From the NCBI RefSeq assembly GCF_023208015.1, contig NZ_CP051627.1:4384422-4448421 (forward strand): a DNA stretch of 64,000 nucleotides. Direction: 5' to 3'. Numbering within the stretch: position 1 is the stretch's first letter; each line of letters opens with the position of its first letter. The notes beneath the pieces are model-generated. The model was not told where the DNA came from and did no database searches. It was given only the letters and a program-made list of their open reading frames with translations. The translations under genes were made by a program, and so were the position numbers. This document shows, piece by piece, positions 17,150 through 26,012 of the stretch. This DNA is from Thermobifida alba. GTDB lineage: Bacteria; Actinomycetota; Actinomycetes; Streptosporangiales; Streptosporangiaceae.

Positions 17150-17261
17150 CGGCTTTCCACCGTGCCGCTCTCATCGGCGACACGGTGTCATCCCGCACCG
17201 TTTCAACTACTCTGCGTTACTCTCGTGCTGTCTGAACGGGATACGACGGGGAGTGGCGCGC

Positions 17262-17927
17262 ATGGCCGTGCGGAGCAGCACCACCGCAGCGGTCCTCGGA
17301 GGACTGGCCGTGCTCGCCGCGGTGCCGTCCACCGCCGCGGCCTCGCCCTCCCCGGAGGACGCCGACACCGCACGCAACGGCGGGATCGCCCTGACCGTCA
17401 CCGACTCCCGCGACCGTCTGGCCGTCGGCGAGGACACCGCCTACACCGTCACCGTACGCAACGAGGGCCAGGAGGCCGTCGCCGACCTCCTGGTGGCGCA
17501 GACCGCACCCGCTCCGCTCGACTTCCACGAGGCCGACGGAGGAGGCGTGGTCGAAGGCGACACGGTGGTCTGGCTGCTCTCCCTCGACCCCGGCCAGGAA
17601 GCGGCGCGCACGGTCACCGCCACCCTCGTCGAACGCCCCGACCAGGACCGCGTGGCCACCACCGTCTGCGCGGGACGGCCGGACGAGCCCAACCCCCTCG
17701 TCTGCGTGGACGACGAGACCGCGGTGGCCGCCGAGGACGGCGGAATCCCGCTCCGGCCCTTCCTCACCGGCCTCGCCGTCGCGGCCGCGATCGCCCTCCT
17801 CGCCGGAGTCGCCGCCCTGCTCCTGCTGCGCCGTCCGCGCAGATCCCGAGGCCGGCACGCGGTCCGCAGACGACCCCGCCGCGGCAGGACCACGGCTCGG
17901 GAACGTTCCCCGACGGCGGGGCGGTGA
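17262..17927 (+). CDS. Secreted membrane-anchored DUF11-like protein
   Basis: The 221-residue protein has a signal peptide (MAVRSSTTAAVLGGLAVLAA, cut near residue 27). An immunoglobulin-like domain contains DRLAVGEDTAYTVTVRNEGQ and VVWLLSLDPGQ, the pattern of DUF11/CARDB-type folds. A C-terminal membrane helix at ~170-195 is followed by a long Arg-rich tail. The domain should be displayed outside with the basic tail in the cytoplasm. ATG at 17262 is preferred over GTG at 17253 because GGGGAG is correctly spaced only for the ATG. It follows two other surface-protein genes, which suggests an envelope locus. The role is unknown. Confidence 0.72.
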   Translation: MAVRSSTTAAVLGGLAVLAAVPSTAAASPSPEDADTARNGGIALTVTDSRDRLAVGEDTAYTVTVRNEGQEAVADLLVAQTAPAPLDFHEADGGGVVEGDTVVWLLSLDPGQEAARTVTATLVERPDQDRVATTVCAGRPDEPNPLVCVDDETAVAAEDGGIPLRPFLTGLAVAAAIALLAGVAALLLLRRPRRSRGRHAVRRRPRRGRTTARERSPTAGR

Positions 17928-18200
17928 ACGCCGCCGTCCGCTCGGGGGCGTCCTCCACTGCGCCTCCCCGCCGGGACGCCGTCGACGGGGCCGGGGCCCG
18001 CCACCGGGGGCGCAAGATGCCGCCCCGCCGCTCGGAGGGGACGGGGACGCCGGCCGGCGGCAGACCGGCGACGCGGTGGCGGGCGGCGGACAGCGGCAGG
18101 ACCGGGGATCCGGTGAGAACGGCATCCAGTGGGGTGCGGGGGCCCGGAGGACGGCGCCGCGGACGTCCCGGGCCGCTCGGAGGGGGAAACGGAACCCCGG

Positions 18201-19895
18201 TCACTCCCGGTGGAACGACAGTTCCGGACGCGGGCCGATGACCGACCACAGCTCCTCGACCGAGTCGGAGACCCCCTGGAGTTCGACCTCGTTCCGGGCG
18301 GTCAGCTCCTCCAGTGAGACCTCGCCGAACACCAGTCGCGTCAGCGCCTCCGTGGACAGCCGCATCCCGGCGATCCACTCGGCGGGCACCCCGTCGTGGA
18401 CCCGGAGCACGCTGTTGCGCAGCAGCAGACCGAAGTGCTCGCCGGTGTCGCTCATCTCCACACCGATGCTCACCGTCCGGTCCCCGGCCTTCTCCGGCTC
18501 GACCCGGAACCGCAGGCTCTCCAGCAGCACGCGCGCCGGCAGCGGGAACATCCGCTGGACGGTGTCGCGGACGTCGGAGAGCCGCAACTGTCCGGAGACG
18601 TCCAGGGCCGCGCAGCGGTACCAGTTGCGGCGCAGCGGGTTGGGGTCGCGGTCGCCCAGCGCGCGCAGGGCACGGGCCAGCACGGCGCGGCCGGATTCGC
18701 TGTCGGGGAGGGCCTCCACCACCGTCCGGGCCAGTTCCGCCGCCCACTGCGGGTCGTCGTCCAGGGCCTGCGCCGCGGTCTCCAGCACCCGTTCGGCGCC
18801 GCCCATCAGTGCCACGCTGCGCCGGGCGCGTTCGACGCGCGGGGTGGGCGCCAGGTCGACCGCGTTGCCCGAGAACCACCCCGTGTACCTGGTGTGGTAC
18901 ATCAGCGCGGTCCCGGCGAAATTGCCGTGGAACGGCTGGGAGAACGGACCCTCGGCCAGCTCCTCGGGGAGGAGGAGCCGGTGGAGGAGGTCCTCCCTGG
19001 GCCGCCCGGTCAGGAGGTGCCGGATCGTCTGGTCGTGGAGGTAGACAATGAAGTCCTCGTAGGTGGAGAGCAGGGTGCGGATGTGCCGTTTGCCGTGCAG
19101 CGGCTCCATGCGGGTGCCCGTCAGGTGGTCGACGTCCAGTGCGGACATGCGGGTGAGCAGGGAGTGCCAGACCGCCGAGTACTCGGGCGGCGCCCCCTCG
19201 AGAGCCATGAGGTTGCCGGGGGTGGCGTGGAGGGCGGTGGGGACGAGCACGGTCCGGTGCCGGGGCAGGTGGACGCCGAGCGAGACGTCGAGGGGCAGGT
19301 CGGTGCCGAGGAAGCCGACGCGCAGCCCGGCCAGTTCGAGTTCGTCGCCGTCGCGTACCCGGGTCGAGGGCACGGGGGAGGGGGAAGGAGGCAGGTTCTC
19401 GGCGAGGCTGCGGCGCAGCAGCCGGGCGGGGTCGTCGGTCTCCCACAGCTCGGGGCCGTGCTGGAGCGCGGCCAGGGTCACCTTGAGGTAGATGACCTCG
19501 CGGAGCGGCGCCTCGGGGTGGCGGCCCCAGGACTCGTGGGCGATGACGGGCGTCTCGTGGCCCTGCTGCGCGTCGAGGACCGCCGCGAGTCCCCCGCAGT
19601 GGGAGCGGGTCGGCTCCCCCAGCACCACGGCCGAGACCGGTGTGCCGAACCGGGCGTCGAGCAGTCGGACGATGTCCCGTCCCTGCCGGGCGCTCGCCCC
19701 GGTGCCCAGGAGGACGAGCCCGTCCGGGCCCTCGACGACCGCGCAGTTGAGCGCAGAGCCGTCCGCGGCCCGCAGGTTCCACACGGGCGTGCCCTCGACC
19801 CGGACGAGTTCGGGGGGCGCCGCGCCGCTCCTCCGCGGCACGGGCGGGGGAAACACCTCACGCGTCTGTTTGGAGTGCGGAGACGGATAGGCCAA
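18201..19895 (-). CDS. Alkylsulfatase-like MBL-fold protein lacking metal ligands
   Basis: The protein has ~564 residues. It follows the order of SdsA1/BDS1-type alkylsulfatases: a metallo-beta-lactamase fold (~30-300), the dimerisation region with YLHDQTIRHLL and RYTGWFSGNAVDLAP (~300-420), and an SCP2-like C-terminal domain (~430-560). The metal motif THxHxDHxGG is GEPTRSHCGG here (~93-102), so only the last His remains. The downstream Glu/His ligand loop and the GSHxxP His are also changed. It is therefore probably not an active sulfatase. The TTG at 19895 follows GGGAGGAACG; an ATG at 20003 would add 36 Arg/Pro-rich residues without a ribosome site. It may bind a lipid or have a structural role. 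Confidence 0.75.
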   Translation of the reverse strand: MAYPSPHSKQTREVFPPPVPRRSGAAPPELVRVEGTPVWNLRAADGSALNCAVVEGPDGLVLLGTGASARQGRDIVRLLDARFGTPVSAVVLGEPTRSHCGGLAAVLDAQQGHETPVIAHESWGRHPEAPLREVIYLKVTLAALQHGPELWETDDPARLLRRSLAENLPPSPSPVPSTRVRDGDELELAGLRVGFLGTDLPLDVSLGVHLPRHRTVLVPTALHATPGNLMALEGAPPEYSAVWHSLLTRMSALDVDHLTGTRMEPLHGKRHIRTLLSTYEDFIVYLHDQTIRHLLTGRPREDLLHRLLLPEELAEGPFSQPFHGNFAGTALMYHTRYTGWFSGNAVDLAPTPRVERARRSVALMGGAERVLETAAQALDDDPQWAAELARTVVEALPDSESGRAVLARALRALGDRDPNPLRRNWYRCAALDVSGQLRLSDVRDTVQRMFPLPARVLLESLRFRVEPEKAGDRTVSIGVEMSDTGEHFGLLLRNSVLRVHDGVPAEWIAGMRLSTEALTRLVFGEVSLEELTARNEVELQGVSDSVEELWSVIGPRPELSFHRE

Positions 19896-20041
19896 CGTTC
19901 CTCCCTGGTGCGGTCCGCCGACCGGCCGCGCGGCTGCTGCGGCCGGTCGGCGGCGAAGCCGTGCCGCGCGGCCGGGGCCGGGCGGTCGCCCGTCGGCATC
20001 CATGCTGGTCGGCGGAGGGTCAGAGAGGCGTCAGATTCGTC

Positions 20042-20668
20042 CTATGAATTCCCAAACGCTCCTCGGGGCCCCAGCTGTCCGTAGGCGGCCAGCGCCCGCC
20101 GGGCCTGGAAGCGGCGGTAGGTCGCCAGCGGCGTCAGGAGCGCGAGGAGGAGGCCCATCAGGGCGATCACGGCGCAGTAGAACGCGCCGCCGCTGTCGCC
20201 GCCGGTGAGGGCGTCGTAGGCCAGGAAGCCGCCCGACGCGGAGCCGAGCAGCCAGAACGCCATCACCCACCGGCAGAGCGGCGGGTCCAGTATGGAGGAG
20301 AACTGCTGGTCCAGCATCAGGTACGCCAGGCGGACCACGTGCGCGGCGACCTCGGGGTCGTCGCCGACCTCGCCGCGCAGCAGCAGTCGCCGGGCTTTCG
20401 CGGAGGGGCCGAGCCGGTCGGGGAAGCGGCGCGTGAGCAGGGAGCCCACCGCTGCCACGACGGCGCCGCCGGCCATGCCGAGCAGTGCCCCGACGAGGAG
20501 GAGGGCGCCCTCGACGGGCGTTCCGGACACATCGGGGGCGACGAAATCCGAGACGAAGAAGGCGGGGAACAGCCCCGGGAGGAAGCCCAGGAGCGCGCCG
20601 TGGAGCGGCGGGTGCCGGAAGACGAACGCGGCGTACCGGAGGAAGAACGGAAGAGGAGGGTCGGTCAA
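20042..20668 (-). CDS. Membrane protein, function unknown
   Basis: The 208-residue protein has about four hydrophobic helices (~20-40, 52-78, 133-152 and 162-185) with a charged middle region containing KARRLLLRGEVGDDPEVA. No motif identifies a family. The TTG at 20668 follows GGAGGCCCC. It is followed by the alkylsulfatase-like gene 146 bases on, and preceded by the PemK-like gene 34 bases away on the same strand. No function is assigned. Confidence 0.6.
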   Translation of the reverse strand: MTDPPLPFFLRYAAFVFRHPPLHGALLGFLPGLFPAFFVSDFVAPDVSGTPVEGALLLVGALLGMAGGAVVAAVGSLLTRRFPDRLGPSAKARRLLLRGEVGDDPEVAAHVVRLAYLMLDQQFSSILDPPLCRWVMAFWLLGSASGGFLAYDALTGGDSGGAFYCAVIALMGLLLALLTPLATYRRFQARRALAAYGQLGPRGAFGNS

Positions 20669-20702
20669 GGGGCCTCCGTTCGGGGACGGCGCGGCGTCGC
20701 GT

Positions 20703-21155
20703 CTACGTCCAGCCGTAGCGCTCCCGCAGCACCTCGGCCACGCGCCAGAAGGTGTCGCGGTCGACGACCGCGCCCTCGCGGCGGATCTCGTGCTCCTCCA
20801 GTTCGAACAGGCGGTCCAGCCGGATGTAGGAGGTCCGTCCCGCGCGGTCCCAGGGGCCCGAGCCGAGCAGCAGCCAGTCCTGCTCCTCCCAGTGGTCGGG
20901 TTCCTGGCTGGAGAGCATCAGCGCGTGCAGCACGTCGCCCTTGCGGCCCACCACCAGCAGGGGGCGGTCCTTGCCCAGGGTCGGGTCCTCCTCGAAGGGC
21001 ACCCAGGTCCACACGATCTCGCCCGCGTCGGCCAGGCCGTCGCGTTCGGGAGCGTAGGTCAGGACCGTGGCGTTGCGTCGGGTGGGCACCTCACGGATCG
21101 CGCCCTCGTGGGGGTGGGGCGGCCGCGCCCCGGCGTCGGTGTAGCGGTTGGTCAC
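20703..21155 (-). CDS. PemK/MazF-like protein
   Basis: The 150-residue protein carries a PemK-like fold signature: GEIVWTWVPFEEDPTLGKDR followed by PLLVVGRKG, then a segment ending TSYIRLDRLFELEEHEIRR. The family includes endoribonuclease toxins of type II toxin-antitoxin pairs, but many actinobacterial members are solitary. No antitoxin gene is adjacent. A TAAGAT box sits 7 bases before the GTG at 21155 with no ribosome site, which suggests a leaderless transcript. Toxicity is uncertain; a housekeeping or regulatory RNA-binding role is possible. Confidence 0.65.
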   Translation of the reverse strand: MTNRYTDAGARPPHPHEGAIREVPTRRNATVLTYAPERDGLADAGEIVWTWVPFEEDPTLGKDRPLLVVGRKGDVLHALMLSSQEPDHWEEQDWLLLGSGPWDRAGRTSYIRLDRLFELEEHEIRREGAVVDRDTFWRVAEVLRERYGWT

Positions 21156-21248
21156 GGAGCGATCTTAGAAGCGTGCGGGGGGATTACTCCACCTCTGCCC
21201 TCCAGGGGACGGGAGGCCGTCCCGCCCCGGACCCGTCCGCCGACCGGT

Positions 21249-21773
21249 TCACAGGCCCGGCAGGGACAGTTGTCCGGTCCCGCCCCGCTCCAGGGTGAGC
21301 AGCCACTTCTTGCGTTCCAGGCCGCCGCCGTACCCGGTGAGGTCGCCGGAGGAGCCCACCACCCGGTGGCAGGGCACGATGATGCCGATGGGGTTGCGGC
21401 CGTTGGCCAGCCCCACCGCCCGGGACGCCGAGGGCCTGCCGAGCCGGGCGGCGAGGCGGCCGTAGGAGACCGTCTGGCCGTAGGGGATCTCCAGGAGGGC
21501 CTGCCACACCGTCCGCTGGAACGGGGTGCCCGCGGGCGCCAGCGGCACGTCGAACTCGGTCCGCCGCCCCGCGAAGTACTCCGCCAGTTGGGCGGTGACC
21601 TCGTCGAACGGCTCCGGGTCGGGGGCGCCGAAGGACTCCTCGGCGGGACGGTGCCGCTGCTCGGCCAGGTACAGGCCGACCAGTGCGCCGTCGGCCGCCA
21701 CCAGGGTCAGCGGGCCGACGGGGCTGTCGACGACGGTGTGGACGCGTTCTCGCGCCGGGATCACGGCGGTCAC
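21249..21773 (-). CDS. ogt: Methylated-DNA-[protein]-cysteine S-methyltransferase
   Basis: The 174-residue protein has the active-site motif IVPCHRVVGSSG, with PCHRV as the methyl-accepting cysteine loop, and the arginine-finger region YGRLAARLGRPSASRAVG that flips the damaged base. It removes O6-methyl groups from guanine onto itself in one irreversible step. GTG at 21773 is used because GAGGAG sits 5 bases upstream; a GTG at 21779 would overlap the ribosome site. There is no Ada-type regulatory domain. It lies between the MFS transporter and the PemK-like gene on the same strand. Confidence 0.94.
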   Translation of the reverse strand: MTAVIPARERVHTVVDSPVGPLTLVAADGALVGLYLAEQRHRPAEESFGAPDPEPFDEVTAQLAEYFAGRRTEFDVPLAPAGTPFQRTVWQALLEIPYGQTVSYGRLAARLGRPSASRAVGLANGRNPIGIIVPCHRVVGSSGDLTGYGGGLERKKWLLTLERGGTGQLSLPGL

Positions 21774-21900
21774 GATCACTCCTCGGCTCGGGCGTACTCG
21801 GCGGCGGGCGCCGTCCCTCCAGTATCGGAGGTGCGGAGCCCGCCGCCGGGTCGCCGGGAGGAGTCCGGCGCGACCGGTCCCGGGACGCGGTGCGGGCCGG

Positions 21901-23286
21901 TCAGCGGTGCTCGTTGCCGGAGTCGTGGTTGTTGTTGGGCAGGGTCTCCTCGGGCTGCCCGTCGCGGTGGCCGTTGACCGTCTCGGACGGGGAGCGCAGC
22001 GGCGGCACCCACAGGCGCATGCCGCCGCCGAGGCGTCTTCTGGGGGCGGCGGACCGCCGTACGGAGCCCGGGCGTTCCCCGGCGGGGGAGCGCAGTGTCC
22101 CCGCCCCCAGGGGGATGAGCAGCACCAGGAACGCGGGCAGCAGGAGGGCGACGGAGAGTCCGGAGTGGTCGGCGAGGAAACCGATCGCGGGAGGGCCGAG
22201 CAGCGGTCCGAAGTAGCCGATCGCCGCGACCGTGGACAGGTCCCGGCCCGACCGGGCCGGGTTGTCGTTGGCCGCGGCGTTGAACAGCTGCGGCACGATA
22301 CCGGACAGGCCCACGCCGACCAGGGCGAAACCGAGGACCACCGGGATCTGGAGGGGCACGGCGAGGGCGAGGAACAGGCCGGCCGAGGCGAGCAGGCCGC
22401 CGGTTCTCACCACGGTGACCGGGCCGGCCAGGGCGACCAGGCGGTCTCCGACGAGTCGTCCGGCGGCCATCATCGTGGCGTAGGCCGCATAGGTCGCCGC
22501 CGCGACGGTCTCGGAGCCGCCCACGGTCTCCCGGGTGTACAGGGCGCTCCAGTCGTTGGCCGCGCCTTCGGCGAGCATGCAGCACAGCGCGAGGACGCCC
22601 AGCAGCACGATCCTGCCGCGGGGCAGGGAGAGGCGGCGGAGCCGTACCGGGGTGCGCGTGCTCTGGACGGGGGGCAGCGGATGGTCGGTCAGCCACTTGC
22701 GCACGGCCAGCGAGAGGAACGCCAGCAGCGACGCCGCTCCGATGAGGGTGGTCGTGACCTCCAGTCCGGCCCGCACGCAGAGCGTGCCCGCGATGGCGCC
22801 CAGGCCCCCGCCGATCGAGCACACGGCGTGGAAAGAGACCATGATCGGACGTCCCCACTCGCGTTGCAGCCGGGCCGCCTGGAGGTTGGCGGACACGTTG
22901 AGCAGGGCGTGGCTCGACCCCAGCAGGAGCAGGGACAGCACCAGCTGCTCCTGGTCGGTGGCGTACCCGGGGGCGACGAGCGCGGCGCTGGTGGCCAGGG
23001 CGGTGGCCGGTACCACGGTCCGACCGTCGAACCGGTCCAGCAGACCGCCCATCAGTCGGATGGTCAGCACCCCGCCCAGCGCGAGGGCGAACAGGGCGAT
23101 GCTCAGTTCCGCCTCGTCGACCCCGGTCTGGCGTTTCACCGCGGGAATCCGTGAGGCCCAGATCGAGATGACCGATCCGGTGATGAAGAAGTACACGTAC
23201 AGCGCGATCCTGGCACGTCGTAGCCGACGTGAAATCGGGCGTTCCCCGTGGGGGCGGAAGGGGCCGACGGGCTGACTCTCCGGCAT
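21901..23286 (-). CDS. Major facilitator superfamily transporter
   Basis: The 461-residue protein has about 12 membrane helices starting at RIALYVYFFITGSVISIWAS. The loop after the second helix, GGLLDRFDGRTVV, corresponds to the MFS A-motif position. The C-terminal ~70 residues are polar (Ser/Arg/Asn-rich). Substrate specificity cannot be deduced; resemblance to the FucP/YbjJ-like branch (SRIPAVKRQTGV) suggests a sugar or small-molecule permease. ATG at 23286 was chosen with GAAGGTGATG upstream; more upstream codons lack similarity. Confidence 0.82.
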   Translation of the reverse strand: MPESQPVGPFRPHGERPISRRLRRARIALYVYFFITGSVISIWASRIPAVKRQTGVDEAELSIALFALALGGVLTIRLMGGLLDRFDGRTVVPATALATSAALVAPGYATDQEQLVLSLLLLGSSHALLNVSANLQAARLQREWGRPIMVSFHAVCSIGGGLGAIAGTLCVRAGLEVTTTLIGAASLLAFLSLAVRKWLTDHPLPPVQSTRTPVRLRRLSLPRGRIVLLGVLALCCMLAEGAANDWSALYTRETVGGSETVAAATYAAYATMMAAGRLVGDRLVALAGPVTVVRTGGLLASAGLFLALAVPLQIPVVLGFALVGVGLSGIVPQLFNAAANDNPARSGRDLSTVAAIGYFGPLLGPPAIGFLADHSGLSVALLLPAFLVLLIPLGAGTLRSPAGERPGSVRRSAAPRRRLGGGMRLWVPPLRSPSETVNGHRDGQPEETLPNNNHDSGNEHR

Positions 23287-23878
23287 GCGCTCATCACCTT
23301 CTCGAAAGGACAGATTCTGGACACGGCGCACTGCGTCGAGTGCGGCGGTGGTTGTCCAGGAGCGAGGGGCGCGGCGACGGTGACAGGTCCGAGTCGGACG
23401 CCGCTTCCAGGGGAATATCCGGGTTTTGTGATGGATTCCTGCGTGCTCTTCAAAGTCCCCGGCAAACAACGAGGCTACCTAGACATTGGCTTCGAGGTAA
23501 CCGGAACGGGAAGAAAACTTCCGCGTTGAGAGGGCTTCGGAACAGGGAAGATGCCCGGAAAGCCGTGCCAGCAAACGAGTCTGGAAGAGTGAATTAAATC
23601 TATCGCCGACCCCGGCTTCCCGATGTTTGGAGAAGCGATATGCGACACGGGCGGCTGATGCGTTCTTTGTGTGGTTTGACGATTTTGGCCAATTGGCTGG
23701 AAATTATGGGGAACAGCGATCGGCGAGTGTTTTGACCGGGTTGTCGGCGGGGGCGGGCCCGCGGAGGCGCGAGCGCGTGGCGGCCGTCACGCGGACGCGG
23801 GGATGTGGGATCGGACACGGGACGGACCGGGAGGCGGGGGCGGGGGAGTGCCGCGGAGACGGTCCGGAACATACGAAA
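23287..23878. other. Intergenic region without a convincing gene
   Basis: The first part (23287-23600) should contain the MFS promoter. The part around 23590-23720 is AT-rich for this genome. Short open frames here have no supporting ribosome site or domain. The end abuts the terminator of the tRNA-Arg gene. Confidence 0.4.
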
Positions 23879-23909
23879 CGCCGCATCCGGAGCGGCTCCG
23901 GATGCGGCG
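23879..23909 (-). terminator. Terminator of tRNA-Arg
   Basis: CGCCGCATCCGGAGC and GCTCCGGATGCGGCG form a perfect 15-bp inverted repeat, 7 bases past the tRNA 3' end in its direction, followed by TTTCGTATG on that strand. Confidence 0.8.
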
Positions 23910-23916
23910 CGAACGG

Positions 23917-23989
23917 CGGCCCCAGCAGGATTCGAACCTGCGACACCCGCTTTAGGAGAGCGGTGCTCTGTCCCCTGAGCTATGAGGCC
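23917..23989 (-). tRNA. tRNA-Arg (anticodon CCU)
   Basis: This is a 73-nt cloverleaf. The acceptor GGCCTCA pairs with TGGGGCC, with G as the discriminator. The anticodon stem CCGCT/AGCGG encloses the loop CTCCTAA with anticodon CCT. The T-arm GCAGG-TTCGAAT-CCTGC is canonical. CCA is not encoded. It reads AGG, a very rare codon in a GC-rich genome. Confidence 0.95.
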
Positions 23990-24349
23990 GGACACCCCTA
24001 GGGTAACGGAAACGGCGAGCGGATGCGGCGGGGTGGCGGGGAAGGGACAAGCAGGGCTAATCGTTGAGTAATCTTCGTATCGATCAGGTTGTCATGACCG
24101 TCAGGTGATGTCTGCCACACACCGTGGCTGGGCGGCGTCCCCCACGCGACGGCTCCGGGGGACGGACCCGTGTCACACCCCCGAAAGCACCCTTGATCAG
24201 CAGACACGGTGGGAACGGCGCTCTGCCCGCAAACAGGGGCCGACCCGACCACACGGGCTTTCGCTTCAACGCCGTGGCCGCAGGCGGTCATGGAGTATGT
24301 TGCGACCCGGTCACGCGAACCATCAGAGCCAAGGCAGCGGAGGAACCAC
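23990..24349. other. Leader region of the VanY-type peptidase
   Basis: These 360 bases separate the divergent tRNA-Arg and the peptidase start. Short inverted repeats are present. I looked for the conserved core of a c-di-AMP (ydaO) riboswitch, which often precedes wall hydrolases, and did not find it. The promoter is expected here. Confidence 0.35.
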
Positions 24350-25459
24350 GTGCCGTTCGTTCTCGATGCCGGGCGGAATCGTTGCCGCGCGACGAGGAAC
24401 GGGACACCGTCCGTCTCGAACGGCCGATCCCGGTCGCGGACTGTGGTGACAGTGGTGCTCACCCTCATCCTCACGATGCTGGTGAACATCGCGGCGCCAC
24501 CGCCGTCCGCCCACGCCGACAACGAACTGGACTCCCTCAGGGAAGAGGCCGAACAGGCCAAAGAGGAACTGGAGCAGGCCACCGAGGAGTACCTCGAACG
24601 GGAGGAGGCGCTGGAGGAGGCCCAGGACGAACTGGTCAAGACGCTGCACGAACTGCAGCAGATCGAAGGCCAGATCGCCGACATGCGCGTCCCCCTCGTC
24701 GAACTCGCCATCACCCTGTACAAGCAGCCCGACGTCGGAGTCCTGGGCTTCCTGGCGTCCGACTCGATCGAGGACGACCTGCGGGCCGAATCGCACGTCA
24801 TGAAGCTCTCCCACGACCAGGAGCAGATGCTGGACGAGGCCGACGCGCTGCGCGACGAGCAGATCGAGCTGACGAGCCGGGCCCAGGAACTGCAGTCGCA
24901 GACCCAGCTGGAGCGGGTCGAACTCGAAGACGACCTGGAGGAGCTGCGCAAGAAGTCCGAGGAGAGCACCGAGGCGCTCACCCAGAAACTGGAGGACCTG
25001 GGGCTGTCCGTCGACGCCTACCTGGCGGGAGTGGAGTGCGACCCCAGCGCGGCCCAGAAGGCGGCCGGAGCCGCCAACGGGCTGCTGCCCAGCGACGCCC
25101 TGTGCGCCCTGCACGTCGAAGGCCACTACCTGCGCGCCGACGCCGCCGTGGACTTCCTGAAGATGAACCAGGCCTACGCCCAGGAGTTCGGCACGGACAT
25201 GTGCGTCACCAGCTCCTACCGCGACCTGCAGAACCAGCACCGCGTCTACGCCCAGCAGCCGCCCGGCTACGCGGCCGTGCCCGGCACCAGCAACCACGGC
25301 CTCGGCATGGCGATCGACCTGTGCGGCGGGGTGCAGAACCAGGGATCGCCGCAGTTCAACTGGCTGGAGGCACACTCCCGCGAGTACAACTGGTTCCATC
25401 CGGCCTGGGCCTACTCCAACCCGTTCGAGCCCTGGCACTGGGAGTACGACCCGTCCTAG
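24350..25459 (+). CDS. Coiled-coil VanY-type D-alanyl-D-alanine carboxypeptidase
   Basis: The 369-residue protein has a signal/anchor helix at ~32-50 (VVTVVLTLILTMLVNIAAP) and long coiled coils at ~60-115 and ~160-235, rich in Glu/Gln/Leu. A VanY/DdcY peptidase domain follows at ~255-365, with zinc-site motifs SSYRDLQNQHRVY, GTSNHGLGMAIDL (His and Asp ligands) and the final EPWHWEY. It would trim D-Ala from wall peptides outside the membrane. The coiled coil resembles those that regulate or tether NlpC/P60 and EnvC-type hydrolases. GTG at 24350 follows GGAGGAACCAC. A bidirectional terminator separates it from mscL. Confidence 0.88.
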   Translation: MPFVLDAGRNRCRATRNGTPSVSNGRSRSRTVVTVVLTLILTMLVNIAAPPPSAHADNELDSLREEAEQAKEELEQATEEYLEREEALEEAQDELVKTLHELQQIEGQIADMRVPLVELAITLYKQPDVGVLGFLASDSIEDDLRAESHVMKLSHDQEQMLDEADALRDEQIELTSRAQELQSQTQLERVELEDDLEELRKKSEESTEALTQKLEDLGLSVDAYLAGVECDPSAAQKAAGAANGLLPSDALCALHVEGHYLRADAAVDFLKMNQAYAQEFGTDMCVTSSYRDLQNQHRVYAQQPPGYAAVPGTSNHGLGMAIDLCGGVQNQGSPQFNWLEAHSREYNWFHPAWAYSNPFEPWHWEYDPS

Positions 25460-25468
25460 CGGACGCTC

Positions 25469-25524
25469 CCGACACGCCGACGGCGGCCCACCCGGAACCG
25501 GGCGGGCCGCCGTCGGCGTGTCGG
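25469..25524. terminator. Bidirectional terminator between peptidase and mscL
   Basis: CCGACACGCCGACGGCGGCC and its exact complement form a stem of at least 20 bp between two convergent stops (25459 and 25527). It should serve both strands. Confidence 0.88.
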
Positions 25525-25526
25525 GG

Positions 25527-25934
25527 TCACCCCGTCTTCTCGGGTACGACCTCGCTGGTGCAGAACGCGCACCGGGTGGCCTTCCGGCTGATCTCGCTGC
25601 AGCAGGCCGGGCACTCGCGGTGGGTGGCCTCCTCGTCCCGGGAGAAGCGCTCCATGACCTTGCTCATGGGCAGCACGATGAAGAAGTAGAGGATGGCGGC
25701 GGTCAGCACGAACGAGATCAGGGTGTCGATGAACGCGCCGTACTGGAACTCGCTGTTGTTGAGGGTGAAGCTCAGGTCGGCGAATTTGGGCACTCCGCCG
25801 AAGACTCCCAGCAGCGGGGTGATGAAGGCGGTGGTGAACGCGGTGACCAGTTCGGAGAAGACCGCTCCGATGACCACCGCCACCGCCAACTGCACCAGGT
25901 TGCCCTGGAAGAGGAACTTCTTGAACCCGCTCAT
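25527..25934 (-). CDS. mscL: Large-conductance mechanosensitive channel
   Basis: The 135-residue protein starts MSGFKKFLFQGNLVQLAVAV, the amphipathic N-terminus and first pore helix of MscL; the second helix is at ~68-90. It opens under membrane tension to release solutes during hypo-osmotic shock. The C-terminus has an unusual Cys-rich tail, CPACCSEISRKATRCAFC, resembling a zinc ribbon in place of the usual helical bundle. MscL sits in the same conserved neighbourhood in mycobacteria. ATG at 25934 has only a weak ribosome site. Confidence 0.94.
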   Translation of the reverse strand: MSGFKKFLFQGNLVQLAVAVVIGAVFSELVTAFTTAFITPLLGVFGGVPKFADLSFTLNNSEFQYGAFIDTLISFVLTAAILYFFIVLPMSKVMERFSRDEEATHRECPACCSEISRKATRCAFCTSEVVPEKTG

Positions 25935-26012
25935 CGGGACAGGCTCGCTTTCTGGAGGGGGTACGGGGGATACGGACGCCGTGCGGCGGCGTCCGGCGCT
26001 CCAGCGTAGCCG

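Noticed and set aside
18396-20084. Plus-strand 562-codon frame opposite the alkylsulfatase-like gene
   Set aside because: Composition is Arg/Gly/Val-rich without motifs; the opposite strand has clear family similarity.
23990-24349. c-di-AMP (ydaO) riboswitch upstream of the VanY-type peptidase
   Set aside because: The context is suitable, but I could not find the conserved core segments. A covariance-model search would decide.
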